NCBI GenBank assembly: GCA_046160825.1
Contig: JBJXHC010000058.1
Span: forward strand, 31,580-95,579
Reading direction: 5' to 3'
DNA length: 64,000 nt
From: JBJXHC01 sp046160825
GTDB taxonomy: Bacteria; Bacteroidota; Ignavibacteria; UBA10030; UBA6906
Shown here: in pieces, positions 40,484-48,538 of the stretch
Position numbering within the stretch: position 1 is the first letter of the stretch
How the letters are laid out: every line of letters starts with the position of its first letter
The notes under the pieces: generated by a model
The model's input: the letters and a program-made list of their open reading frames with translations, nothing else
Databases searched by the model: none
What the model was told of the DNA's origin: nothing
Position numbers and translations under genes: made by a program

Positions 40484-41425
40484 ATGACCAAGCCGACAAT
40501 TTCACTGATTGTATCATGCAGCATCATAGATCGGCAGGTACGATCGTGTATTGAAGCGATTCAGCTATCCCAGCCGGTGGGTTCAGTGGAACTCTTTCTG
40601 GTGAGTTGGGAGGGATTTGACTACTCGTCGATTCCCAATGGGTTTTTCTCTGTAACGTCGGTAAAGTTTCCCAGAACTTCTTCACTGAATATTGGCCGAG
40701 CCATGGCAGTGCGCATGGCAACAGCAGACATTGTTGTCGTTACAGAAGATCATGCACGATTCATCGGCCCATGGGTGGAGCGGCTTCCTGCCATCTTTGC
40801 CGAACACGATGCTGATGCGGTGGGATGGACTGCAATACCTCACGATAGGAAAAGCTTGGCAAGCTGGAGCGGTTACCTTGTGGAGTATGGCATCTGGGGT
40901 CCGGGTGTACAGCAGGGACAAATGCCACTGCTGCCAGGTCACAACTGTGCATACAGACGGTCAGCACTTATGAGGAATCCGGAGATGCTTGAGCATTATC
41001 TTCAGGCTGAATTTTTCCTGCACATCCGGCTCGGACAATTGAACAGGCCCCTCTATTTTACGACGGAGTTCACTCTTGATCATGCTCAGTTCCTTTCGTA
41101 CAGAAAATTTCTGATGGGTGACTTTTGGTATGGGTGGGGATTTGGATATACGCGTCAACAGGTGAACCGGTGGGGAGTGGGCAAACGACTCCTCTATGCC
41201 ATGGCGATTCCCCTGAAGATACCGTTTCGCTGGATGATATTGATTCGTTTACCCAAAGACCCGTCCTTCTTTGTGCCAGGGTTACTCCTGAAGAACTCCA
41301 TCGGGATTACTCTTGGCTATCTTGCGGGTGCGATGGGAGAGTTTTGTTCGTACATTTTCGGTGCTGGCACATCCCACACCAGATTGACGCTCTATGAAAT
41401 TGGATTTGATCGAAGCGAACCGTGA
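40484..41425 (+). CDS. Glycosyltransferase family 2-like protein
   Basis: A 313-residue GT-A type protein: ISLIVSCSIIDRQVRSCIEA at the start, LNIGRAMAVRMATADIVVVT before the position of the DXD motif (here EDHA, so the classical DXD is altered), LPGHNCAYRRSALMRNPEML in the acceptor region and two C-terminal hydrophobic segments. The unusual EDH in place of DXD may mean altered metal use. Part of the surface-polysaccharide cluster. Confidence 0.75.
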   Translation: MTKPTISLIVSCSIIDRQVRSCIEAIQLSQPVGSVELFLVSWEGFDYSSIPNGFFSVTSVKFPRTSSLNIGRAMAVRMATADIVVVTEDHARFIGPWVERLPAIFAEHDADAVGWTAIPHDRKSLASWSGYLVEYGIWGPGVQQGQMPLLPGHNCAYRRSALMRNPEMLEHYLQAEFFLHIRLGQLNRPLYFTTEFTLDHAQFLSYRKFLMGDFWYGWGFGYTRQQVNRWGVGKRLLYAMAIPLKIPFRWMILIRLPKDPSFFVPGLLLKNSIGITLGYLAGAMGEFCSYIFGAGTSHTRLTLYEIGFDRSEP

Positions 41426-41431
41426 ATAAGA

Positions 41432-42316
41432 ATGCAATTTTCCATTATCATACCTGTGTATAATTCGCACACCACTATTGAGCGCTGCCTTCTTGGCGTG
41501 CAGAACCTCAAGCATCCATCGTTTGAAGTCTTTCTTGTTGATAGCTCACCTGATGACCGCTCATCGGAAATCATCAAGCGTTTTCCCCAGTACAGACTCA
41601 TGAAATCGAAACGACGCTTGCTCATGCATGCCGCGAGGAATCTTGCCATTCAACATGCTTCAGGCTCGACGATCGTGTGTCTCGACCCTGACTGCGTGCC
41701 TGAAGAGGATTGGTTGACACGCCTGGAGGATTCGCTCGGGAAGGGTTTCAGCGTTGTCGGTGGTGGAATTGCATTCTCTCCCTCCAGTTCCATGAATCTC
41801 GCAGCTCACATTGTGAAGTTCTCCCTCTGGTTTCCGGGGGATGAGACCAGGTTGGTAGCGGACCTACCCACCGCCAACCTGGCAATTCGACGAAAGGCTC
41901 TTGATGCTGTGGGCGGATTCAGTGAAGACTATATCGCGGGTGATACGGAGCTCTGTCATCGTCTCCGAAGACACGGCTATGAGAACTTCTTCGATGGGCG
42001 GGCGGTGGTTCACCACATTCACGAAGTGACATTTCGTTCTCTTGGGAGGGAGCGGTTCAAGCGCGGTATTGATTTTGGTGTCATGCGTGCAGCCACGCAG
42101 GAGTGGAACACAATGCTCTCCCTGCTCACCATCGTTGGGATGCCGCTACTTGCCCTGCGCCAATTTTACTGGAAGTTCAAGGCATCAGCCAGTCATGGCT
42201 ACCTCACCGGATTTCTCAGGATGGCCCCGGTGATTCTCTGTTGCGATTTTGCCTGGATGACCGGCGTTGCAATCGGAAAAGCACGCTCTCTCGTCCGACC
42301 GCGTTCCCCAGCATAA
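41432..42316 (+). CDS. Glycosyltransferase family 2
   Basis: A 294-residue GT2: FSIIIPVYNSHTTIERCLLG, then SGSTIVCLDPDCVPEEDWLT with the DPD form of the DXD motif, and GGFSEDYIAGDTELCHRLRR with the acidic catalytic position. A C-terminal hydrophobic pair anchors it to the membrane. The last base of its stop is the first base of the next ATG. Confidence 0.88.
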   Translation: MQFSIIIPVYNSHTTIERCLLGVQNLKHPSFEVFLVDSSPDDRSSEIIKRFPQYRLMKSKRRLLMHAARNLAIQHASGSTIVCLDPDCVPEEDWLTRLEDSLGKGFSVVGGGIAFSPSSSMNLAAHIVKFSLWFPGDETRLVADLPTANLAIRRKALDAVGGFSEDYIAGDTELCHRLRRHGYENFFDGRAVVHHIHEVTFRSLGRERFKRGIDFGVMRAATQEWNTMLSLLTIVGMPLLALRQFYWKFKASASHGYLTGFLRMAPVILCCDFAWMTGVAIGKARSLVRPRSPA

Positions 42317-44523
42317 TGCCGCTCCATACATATAGCTCACCTCCGGGAGAGAGGCTACGGTTTTCCATTATCGTGCCGACGTACAAGAGACGCCAGAGTC
42401 TTCAACGCCTTGTGGACAGCATTCTCCGGCTGAACTACCCGAATGACCGGTTCGAAGTTATTGTGGTGAATGATGGCAGCACTGATGACACCGCACAATA
42501 TCTTGATACCGTAACGGACAGCGGTCTGTTGAAAACCCTCACGATCCCGAATTCCGGACCCGCCGTTGCGAGAAACCATGGCGCACGTATTGCGCGCGGT
42601 GAGTTTCTTGTTTTTGTTGATGATGATTGTCTTGTCCCATCCGAATGGCTTCACCGGATTGATCGTGCGTTAGGAGCTACCAACATTCACGTTGTGGGCG
42701 GGAGTGTTCGGAACGCGCTGACACATAACCCGTACGCTGTCGCGTATGATGCGAACCACCAATTCTTTGTCGGAGAGTTGAACAGATCCGATCAGGGGGC
42801 TTCGTTTCTCACAACGAATAACTTTACATGCAATGCGGCGGTGTTCAGCGAACTTGGCGGGTACGATGAAAGATTTCACGTTGGCGGTGAAGACAGAGAA
42901 CTTGTGTCGCGGCTTCTCGCCGCCGGTTATCAGGTGAAGTACGACCCCTCAATACAAGTGGATCACTATCACGATTTTCATCTCAGGGGTTTTATACAAC
43001 AGTATTATCGGTTCGGCAAAGGGTCGTACCTTCTTCATTCCGTCATTGCGCGGGAGAGGCAGATTCGAACAGCCTCCCTTGGCCCGTCAGGTTATCTACG
43101 CTTGTTTCTGAACATCGGAAATGCGTATCGACTTCCCCGGCGTGCAGTCATTCTCCTCCTTACCATCATCGCGCAGATGAGTGCAGCCCTCGGGTACATT
43201 GCCACCTCGTGGGAAGGATTGAGCGACATACCGGGAGAGAAGAGGAGGATTCACTCGCCGGACAATCTGGGTGTCCAGGGTCGCATACGGGAATTATTCA
43301 CCTATCTCCTGGGGACCATTCTGAGCTCCATCCTCGGCTTGCTTGCGTTCTTCATGCTTGGACGTTCCCTTTCAATTGAAGAGTATGGGGTCTTCACGTT
43401 CGCGTTCTCACTAACGACATTCATCCAAACGCTGGGTGCAGTGGGAATTGCATCGGCAATCACGCGTCAAATGGTCGAGCTCATCAAGACTGGAGATGAG
43501 CAATCACGTGGCGCCCTCCTGAAAGCTGCCGGGGCGCTTTTTGGAGTTGTTCTGATTGTCCTTATTGCAGTTCTGGTCTTTGTCTGGGAACCCTTACTCT
43601 CGCAGTTCCAGGCCGTGAGGGACGAGAACGTCCTGCCGGTACTTGTGTTGGGAACGCTCGGAGCGACGGCTTTTGAGTTCTTCCTTTCGGCGTACCAAAT
43701 CAAGTTCAAACTCCTTCGTCTTGCGCTGCTACGTTTCGTGGTATCGTTTCTTCGTGTTGCAGTGATATTCCTGATGCTTGTGATGGGATTCCGCGATCCG
43801 TTGCACCTGTACGTGGCGTTTTTTGCTCCCGCATGGATAGGGGCAATAGTGGCGGCGGCGGAGTTCTTGAAAATCGGATTCTTGGGTGGTCGGGTTGAGT
43901 CTTCAACGATTTCCAGACTGGCGGCGTACAGTTGGTGGCAAACGCTTTCGTCTGCAACCGTCATCCTGATGCAACATGCCGGTGCACTGATTCTCGTGTC
44001 AACATCGTGGGAGGGGCAGGTTGGGCTCTATGGTCTCGGGATGACATTTAGTTTTATGTATGGAGTTGTTGGCGCTGCGCTTGGTTCCTACTATGTCCCT
44101 ATCGGAGCGCGTCTTCGGTCACACGAGGATGTCAGGGAATTTCTTCGCCGGACGAATCGGATTAATTTGCCGATCATGGTCATTGGCATACTTTCATTGT
44201 TCGTTACTGCGCCGTTATTCGAGATTATCTTTGGAGTCTCAAAACAAGGTGCAGTGCCCGTGTTTATTCTTCTTTCACTCGCAGCCATCATGGGAATTGG
44301 GACGGTGGCGTTCCACTCGTTATTTCACTATTTCCTCAAGCCAAGGTCCATCACCTACGCGCAGGCATTGGGCGTAGGAGCATTTTCTCTTACAGCGGTA
44401 GTGCTGGTTGAATATGGAGCGGTGGGAATGGCGGCTGCGTACCTCACCAGCCGGATTACGCTGTATCTCGGGCTTCAGTTACTTATCCGGAATGAATTCA
44501 AACAACGTGGCATTGTTACATGA
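42316..44523 (+). CDS. GT2 glycosyltransferase fused to a polysaccharide flippase
   Basis: The product is 735 residues from ATG 42316, overlapping the previous stop by one base; the in-frame extension to 42103 lies within the previous gene. Residues about 12-300 are a GT2 (FSIIVPTYKRRQSLQRLVDS, EVIVVNDGSTDDTAQYL, VFVDDDCLVPSEWL with DDD, GGYDERFHVGGEDRELVSRL). Residues about 330-735 are a 12-segment flippase (LFTYLLGTILSSILGLLAFF, then MLGRSLSIEEYGVFTFAFSL). The fusion would couple the last sugar addition to export of the lipid-linked unit. The two families are usually separate proteins. Confidence 0.85.
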   Translation: MPLHTYSSPPGERLRFSIIVPTYKRRQSLQRLVDSILRLNYPNDRFEVIVVNDGSTDDTAQYLDTVTDSGLLKTLTIPNSGPAVARNHGARIARGEFLVFVDDDCLVPSEWLHRIDRALGATNIHVVGGSVRNALTHNPYAVAYDANHQFFVGELNRSDQGASFLTTNNFTCNAAVFSELGGYDERFHVGGEDRELVSRLLAAGYQVKYDPSIQVDHYHDFHLRGFIQQYYRFGKGSYLLHSVIARERQIRTASLGPSGYLRLFLNIGNAYRLPRRAVILLLTIIAQMSAALGYIATSWEGLSDIPGEKRRIHSPDNLGVQGRIRELFTYLLGTILSSILGLLAFFMLGRSLSIEEYGVFTFAFSLTTFIQTLGAVGIASAITRQMVELIKTGDEQSRGALLKAAGALFGVVLIVLIAVLVFVWEPLLSQFQAVRDENVLPVLVLGTLGATAFEFFLSAYQIKFKLLRLALLRFVVSFLRVAVIFLMLVMGFRDPLHLYVAFFAPAWIGAIVAAAEFLKIGFLGGRVESSTISRLAAYSWWQTLSSATVILMQHAGALILVSTSWEGQVGLYGLGMTFSFMYGVVGAALGSYYVPIGARLRSHEDVREFLRRTNRINLPIMVIGILSLFVTAPLFEIIFGVSKQGAVPVFILLSLAAIMGIGTVAFHSLFHYFLKPRSITYAQALGVGAFSLTAVVLVEYGAVGMAAAYLTSRITLYLGLQLLIRNEFKQRGIVT

Positions 44524-45527
44524 CAGCAACCGGCCAGGCTATTTCTGTGATCATTCCAACATTCAACAGGGCTCCCGAACTGGCTGAGTGTCTGGCAGCG
44601 CTGCGCAAACAAACCTACCAGCCGATCGAGGTCATCGTTGTTGACGACGGGTCCACCGACGGCACCAATGATGTGGTGAGGGACTACAATGCAACACTCT
44701 TGAACGCGGGAGGAGGGAAGCAGGCGAATTATTGCCGCAACCAGGGAGCGACCCGGGCCCGTGGCGATATTCTGATGTTCTTTGATAGTGACACGGTCCC
44801 TTCACCAGAGGCGTTGGCAGTTGCAGCAAGAATTCTTGTGAATCCGACGGTTGATGCCGTTGTCGGACTCTATTCGGTGCGACATCGTCACTCCAATGCA
44901 GCAAGCCAGTACAAAAATCTCTGGATCAGGTACTCCTACCTTAAAAGTGCCGGCCATATCGATTGGATCTTTGGCGCTGTTTCCGCGATCCGCAAGGACG
45001 CTTTCCTGAAGGCGGGGGGATTTGATCAGGCGATGATGATGACGCATGGTGGAGAGGATCTCGAACTCGGGAAAAGGATGGCGACTCGTGGTCTTACAAT
45101 CGTGTTGGATCCGGCTTGTGAAGTCGAACATCTCAAGCAACACACATTGGCCAGTCTGCTAAGAAATGACCTCATGCGGAGCGACGGATTCGTTCGCGTC
45201 GCGGGAAAGGTCGGCCACTTAAGACAATCCGTCCGAACAGGATTTGTGAATGTCTATCCTGCGTTTGTATTTTCTGTGCCCATCAGTTGTGCAGTTCTTG
45301 TATCCGGCATTGGTGCAGTTGCATGGAATTGGTTGCAGATGCCATTCATCGTTTTCCTGATTCTCTACGGGTCACTCAACGCATCATTCCTGTTCTATTT
45401 TGCCCGCCACAAAGGAGTGGTGCAGACGATTCAAGTATCGGTGATTCTGTTTGCCGACCATCTTGCTTGTGCTCTCGGCGGTGCGCGCGGACTCTGGAGA
45501 TACATCACCCAATGTTCGGTAAGGTAG
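44520..45527 (+). CDS. Glycosyltransferase family 2
   Basis: A 335-residue GT2; its ATG overlaps the stop of the fusion gene (ATGA). ISVIIPTFNRAPELAECLAA, EVIVVDDGSTDGTNDVV, DILMFFDSDTVPSPEALA with the DSD form of DXD, and AGGFDQAMMMTHGGEDLELG are clear. A C-terminal membrane pair follows. It is the last gene of the polysaccharide cluster. Confidence 0.9.
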   Translation: MTATGQAISVIIPTFNRAPELAECLAALRKQTYQPIEVIVVDDGSTDGTNDVVRDYNATLLNAGGGKQANYCRNQGATRARGDILMFFDSDTVPSPEALAVAARILVNPTVDAVVGLYSVRHRHSNAASQYKNLWIRYSYLKSAGHIDWIFGAVSAIRKDAFLKAGGFDQAMMMTHGGEDLELGKRMATRGLTIVLDPACEVEHLKQHTLASLLRNDLMRSDGFVRVAGKVGHLRQSVRTGFVNVYPAFVFSVPISCAVLVSGIGAVAWNWLQMPFIVFLILYGSLNASFLFYFARHKGVVQTIQVSVILFADHLACALGGARGLWRYITQCSVR

Positions 45528-45575
45528 TAGTCACTTTGAAAGAGCGATCCGTCTTTCCGAGATGCTCCTCCGCTC

Positions 45576-45603
45576 GTAGGGACGTTCAATTGAACGTCCC
45601 TAC
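45576..45603. repeat. 28-base perfect palindrome
   Basis: GTAGGGACGTTCAA directly followed by its exact reverse complement TTGAACGTCCCTAC, between the last glycosyltransferase and tRNA-Ser. No T-run follows, so it is a poor terminator; it looks like a dispersed palindromic repeat. Confidence 0.85.
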
Positions 45604-45657
45604 AAGAATCTACTTGTTCGGGCATCAAACTCCAGCAGTACCGTCGGCAAAGTAGGG

Positions 45658-45686
45658 TTGCCTTCACCATCCGACTTTTGTATCTT
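45658..45686 (+). promoter_or_regulatory. Promoter of tRNA-Ser
   Basis: TTGCCT (45658-45663), 17 bases, TATCTT (45681-45686), 14 bases before the tRNA. It shares the 13-base box ACTTTTGTATCTT with the tRNA-Val promoter. Confidence 0.7.
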
Positions 45687-45700
45687 TATCGTGCAACATC

Positions 45701-45783
45701 GGAGAGCTGGCAGAACGGCTATTGCACCAGTCTTGAAAACTGGCGCCCGTAAGGGCTTGTAGGTTCGAATCCTACGCTCTCCG
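45701..45783 (+). tRNA. tRNA-Ser (anticodon UGA)
   Basis: Acceptor GGAGAGC/GCTCTCC, anticodon arm CCAGT-CTTGAAA-ACTGG (anticodon TGA), long variable arm with GCCC-GTAA-GGGC stem typical of class II tRNA, T-arm GTAGG-TTCGAAT-CCTAC, discriminator G. CCA is not encoded. Confidence 0.95.
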
Positions 45784-45797
45784 CAACACTCCCCCCA

Positions 45798-45981
45798 ATG
45801 AGCAAATTCAATGTGTATGTATTGCAGACCGAGCAGGGCATCCGGCGCTTATGTTGGACAGACGAGCGATCTTGCCCGAAGATTGGATCGCCACAACAAC
45901 AGTCTTGTCCCGTCAACACGTCCGTATTGTCCCTGGAAAGTTGTGTACTCCGAAGCTTCGAGGCAAGAGTTAAGGACTTAG
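45798..45981 (+). pseudogene. Frameshifted GIY-YIG endonuclease-like gene
   Basis: The ATG frame gives MSKFNVYVLQTEQ; removing one G of the GGG at 45836-45838 continues as ASGAYVGQTSDLARRLDRHN and STRPYCPWKVVYSEAS, the GIY-YIG fold start with YVGQT. The joined frame ends at TAG 45979-45981, giving about 60 residues where small GIY-YIG proteins are usually 80-100. So it is both shifted and shortened. It sits 15 bases after tRNA-Ser. Confidence 0.7.
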
Positions 45982-46079
45982 CTCCTCTTTCATCCTTATG
46001 GTCGATTCAATTCAGCTCATTGGTGCGCTTCTTTGTTGTGGAATAAAACCACGCATCTCACATCCAAAGGAAAAACGTC

Positions 46080-46214
46080 ATGAGCAAAGGCCAAAACCAA
46101 AAGAAGGATTCAAAGAAAGAACCGGCAAAAACCATGAAGGAAAAAAAGGCGGCCAAAAGAGAGAAGAAAGATCAGAAGAACCATGGGATATTCGATAAGG
46201 AACCAAAGCCTTAG
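46080..46214 (+). CDS. Lys-rich microprotein
   Basis: A 44-residue ORF with AAAGGA 8-13 bases upstream. MSKGQNQKKDSKKEPAKTMK followed by EKKAAKREKKDQKNHG is about 40 percent lysine and probably disordered; such charge could bind nucleic acid. I recall similar short Lys-rich proteins with an MxKGQNQKK start in other bacteria, function unknown. Too short for usual gene callers. The 208 bases that follow, up to dnaG, hold no other gene that I can see. Confidence 0.55.
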   Translation: MSKGQNQKKDSKKEPAKTMKEKKAAKREKKDQKNHGIFDKEPKP

Positions 46215-46422
46215 CAGTCAAAGCAAGCCCTTTGGCATCGAACACAATCACGATTTGGGAGTGCAGGCTCAAGAGTAAGAAATTATATGACAAAGCAATG
46301 GCCAAACTCATAACCGACCTGAAACAGAATCAATCATAGATGGCCTTGGAAGAGCAGCGTATCCCACCCATATTGCCTCTCCACCTGCTTTTGTGTAGAT
46401 TCACAGCAGTAATCCTCTCCCA

Positions 46423-48426
46423 ATGCGAATTCCCGAAACCAAAATAGACGAAGTCCGCACAGCGGCTAATATTGTTGACGTTATCTCCGGATACGTCCGG
46501 CTGAAGAAGCGCGGCAAGAGCTATCTCGGACTCTGTCCATTCCATCAGGAAAAAACACCGTCGTTTACCGTGAGCGCCGAGAAGCAGATGTACCATTGCT
46601 TCGGTTGCGGTAAGGGAGGGAATGTCTTCACGTTTGTGATGGAGTTGGAGAAGGTGTCGTTCATCGAAGCGGTGAGGACGCTGGCAGAAAAGGCCGGTAT
46701 CGCTTTGCCGACGGAACGGCCCGAAGATCAGGTTGCTGCAACCGAGAACGAGGCGCTGTACAACGCGTGCAAAGTTGCGGGCTTGCACTTCCATCATAAC
46801 ATGATGAACACCGTGGAAGGGAATCTGGCCCTCGAGTATTTCCGTCACCGGGGATTCAGCGACGAAACAATCCGCAAGTTTGGACTCGGCTACTCGATGA
46901 ACTCGTGGGATGACTTGCTGAAACATGGACAATCGAACGGCGTCGCGCTGGAGATGTTGGAGAAGGCCGGGCTTGTTATCCGCCGCGAAGACGGCTCGGG
47001 TCTCTACGATAGATTCCGTGGTCGGGCAATGTTCCCGATCTTCTCGGCATCGGGCAGGCCCATTGGGTTCGGGGCCAGAAAGATGCGCGAAGAGGATCCC
47101 GTTCCCGGCAAGTACATCAACTCTCCCGAAACTCCAATCTACATCAAGAGCCAGAACCTCTTCGGACTCTTCCATGCAAAGGAATCCATACGAGACAAGG
47201 AATACGCTATCCTCGTCGAAGGCTACGCCGATCTCATCTCGGTCTTTCAATCCGGAATGGAAAACATTGTTGCTTCCAGCGGCACCGCGCTTACCGAGGA
47301 GCAGATAAAACTCATCGGCCGTTACGCGAAGGCTGTCACGCTTGTCTATGATGCCGACTCTGCCGGGTCCAAGGCAACACTCCGCGGCGTCGATCTCATT
47401 ATCGAACAGGGTCTCGATGTGAAAGTGGCAGAGCTTCCTGCCGGTGACGATCCGGATTCTTTTGTGAAGAAGAATGGTGGCGAGGCGTTCAGTAAACTTC
47501 TCGACGGCGCTGTGTCATTCCTGGATTTCAAAGTCAAGACATTCCAGGCGCAGGGACTCCTCTCGACGCCGGAAGCGCAGGCCAACTCTGTCCGGTCCAT
47601 TGTCGAGACCATTGCAAAAATGAAAGACGAGCTGAAGCGGAACTTCTATATAAAGAGCGTCGCCGAGAAGTACGATATCCGTGAGAATGTGTTGTTCCGT
47701 GAGTTGGAAAAAATGCTTGGGAAAGCAGAGAGCGGGAAGTGGAGAGCGGGAATTGGAATGCGAAGTTCGGAATTCGGAAGGCGAAATTCGGAAAGCGGAG
47801 AGCGGAATGCGGAAAGTGGAATACGGAGAGCGGAAAGCAGAGAAGAGAATGCGGAGAGCGGAGATGGAAGAGCAGGGGGTGGGGCGTCAAATCAAAAAAC
47901 CAAGACTGAACTTCCGATTGCGCAACGTGACTTATTAAAACTCATGCTCGAACATGGCAACGGGATGGTCAATGCGGTGTTCTCGCATATTTCACCCGAA
48001 GTGTTTGGTGATGGAGTGCCGGGAGTATTGGTTCAACGAATGATGTCACACGCGCAATCTGAAGACGAGTGGGACGGCAATTCCTTGATTGATGAAATGG
48101 AGGATGAAGCGACAAGAAGCTTCATTGCCGATCTCGTGCTTGCGAAGTACCAGATTAGCAAGGGATTGACTGAAGAAGTTGAAAATGAAATAGACCCCCA
48201 GATAATTGTCGATGTATGTGTAGCTATTCTTCGGATTGATGAGATAGATCAGATTCGAAATACGAATCAAAAACTACTAGGCATGAGGACTGACGGCGAC
48301 GGGATAAAACAGATCATGCAATTGAATGAGCAACTCTGGAGAGAAAAAACCACCCTTGCCAAGAAGCTTGAAGAGTTGCGCCGATCAATTAGACTAGGAG
48401 CAACAAGACAAATGGGAGAGGAGTAA
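46423..48426 (+). CDS. dnaG: DNA primase with a heptanucleotide-repeat-derived linker
   Basis: A 667-residue primase that makes RNA primers at the replication fork. CHC2 zinc site C38, H41, C59, C62 (CPFHQEKTPSF and CFGCGKGGNVF); catalytic core block LEYFRHRGFSDETIRKFGLG; TOPRIM part at about 260-350 (AILVEGYADLISVFQSG, then LVYDADSAGSKA). At about residues 433-481 the linker to the C-terminal helicase-binding domain consists of seven-residue repeats (AESGKWR, SESGERN, AESGIRR, AESREEN, AESGDGR), made by a 147-base heptanucleotide array in frame. The C-terminal domain follows and is more AT-rich. Confidence 0.97.
   Translation: MRIPETKIDEVRTAANIVDVISGYVRLKKRGKSYLGLCPFHQEKTPSFTVSAEKQMYHCFGCGKGGNVFTFVMELEKVSFIEAVRTLAEKAGIALPTERPEDQVAATENEALYNACKVAGLHFHHNMMNTVEGNLALEYFRHRGFSDETIRKFGLGYSMNSWDDLLKHGQSNGVALEMLEKAGLVIRREDGSGLYDRFRGRAMFPIFSASGRPIGFGARKMREEDPVPGKYINSPETPIYIKSQNLFGLFHAKESIRDKEYAILVEGYADLISVFQSGMENIVASSGTALTEEQIKLIGRYAKAVTLVYDADSAGSKATLRGVDLIIEQGLDVKVAELPAGDDPDSFVKKNGGEAFSKLLDGAVSFLDFKVKTFQAQGLLSTPEAQANSVRSIVETIAKMKDELKRNFYIKSVAEKYDIRENVLFRELEKMLGKAESGKWRAGIGMRSSEFGRRNSESGERNAESGIRRAESREENAESGDGRAGGGASNQKTKTELPIAQRDLLKLMLEHGNGMVNAVFSHISPEVFGDGVPGVLVQRMMSHAQSEDEWDGNSLIDEMEDEATRSFIADLVLAKYQISKGLTEEVENEIDPQIIVDVCVAILRIDEIDQIRNTNQKLLGMRTDGDGIKQIMQLNEQLWREKTTLAKKLEELRRSIRLGATRQMGEE
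47720..47866 (+). repeat. In-frame heptanucleotide array inside dnaG
   Basis: Twenty-one consecutive 7-base units (consensus GGAAAGC, with variants GGAGAGC, GGAATGC, GGAATTC), 147 bases, so the reading frame is kept (7 units of 21 bases = 7 residues each). Same unit family as the intergenic array at 17784-17938. Confidence 0.92.
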
Positions 48427-48538
48427 CTTCCTACATCGGGCCCTTGCTTGACGTAGTCAATTCTTGGCGGATGTTTGCAATTCTTCCCGCCGTCGGCTAT
48501 ATTGCTCCGTGTTTACACACATCGGGAGCTGATTCCTT

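Noticed and set aside
42103..42315. Longer N-terminus for the GT2-flippase fusion
   Set aside because: The extra 71 residues overlap the previous glycosyltransferase in another frame and lack GT2 similarity; ATG 42316 fits the family start.
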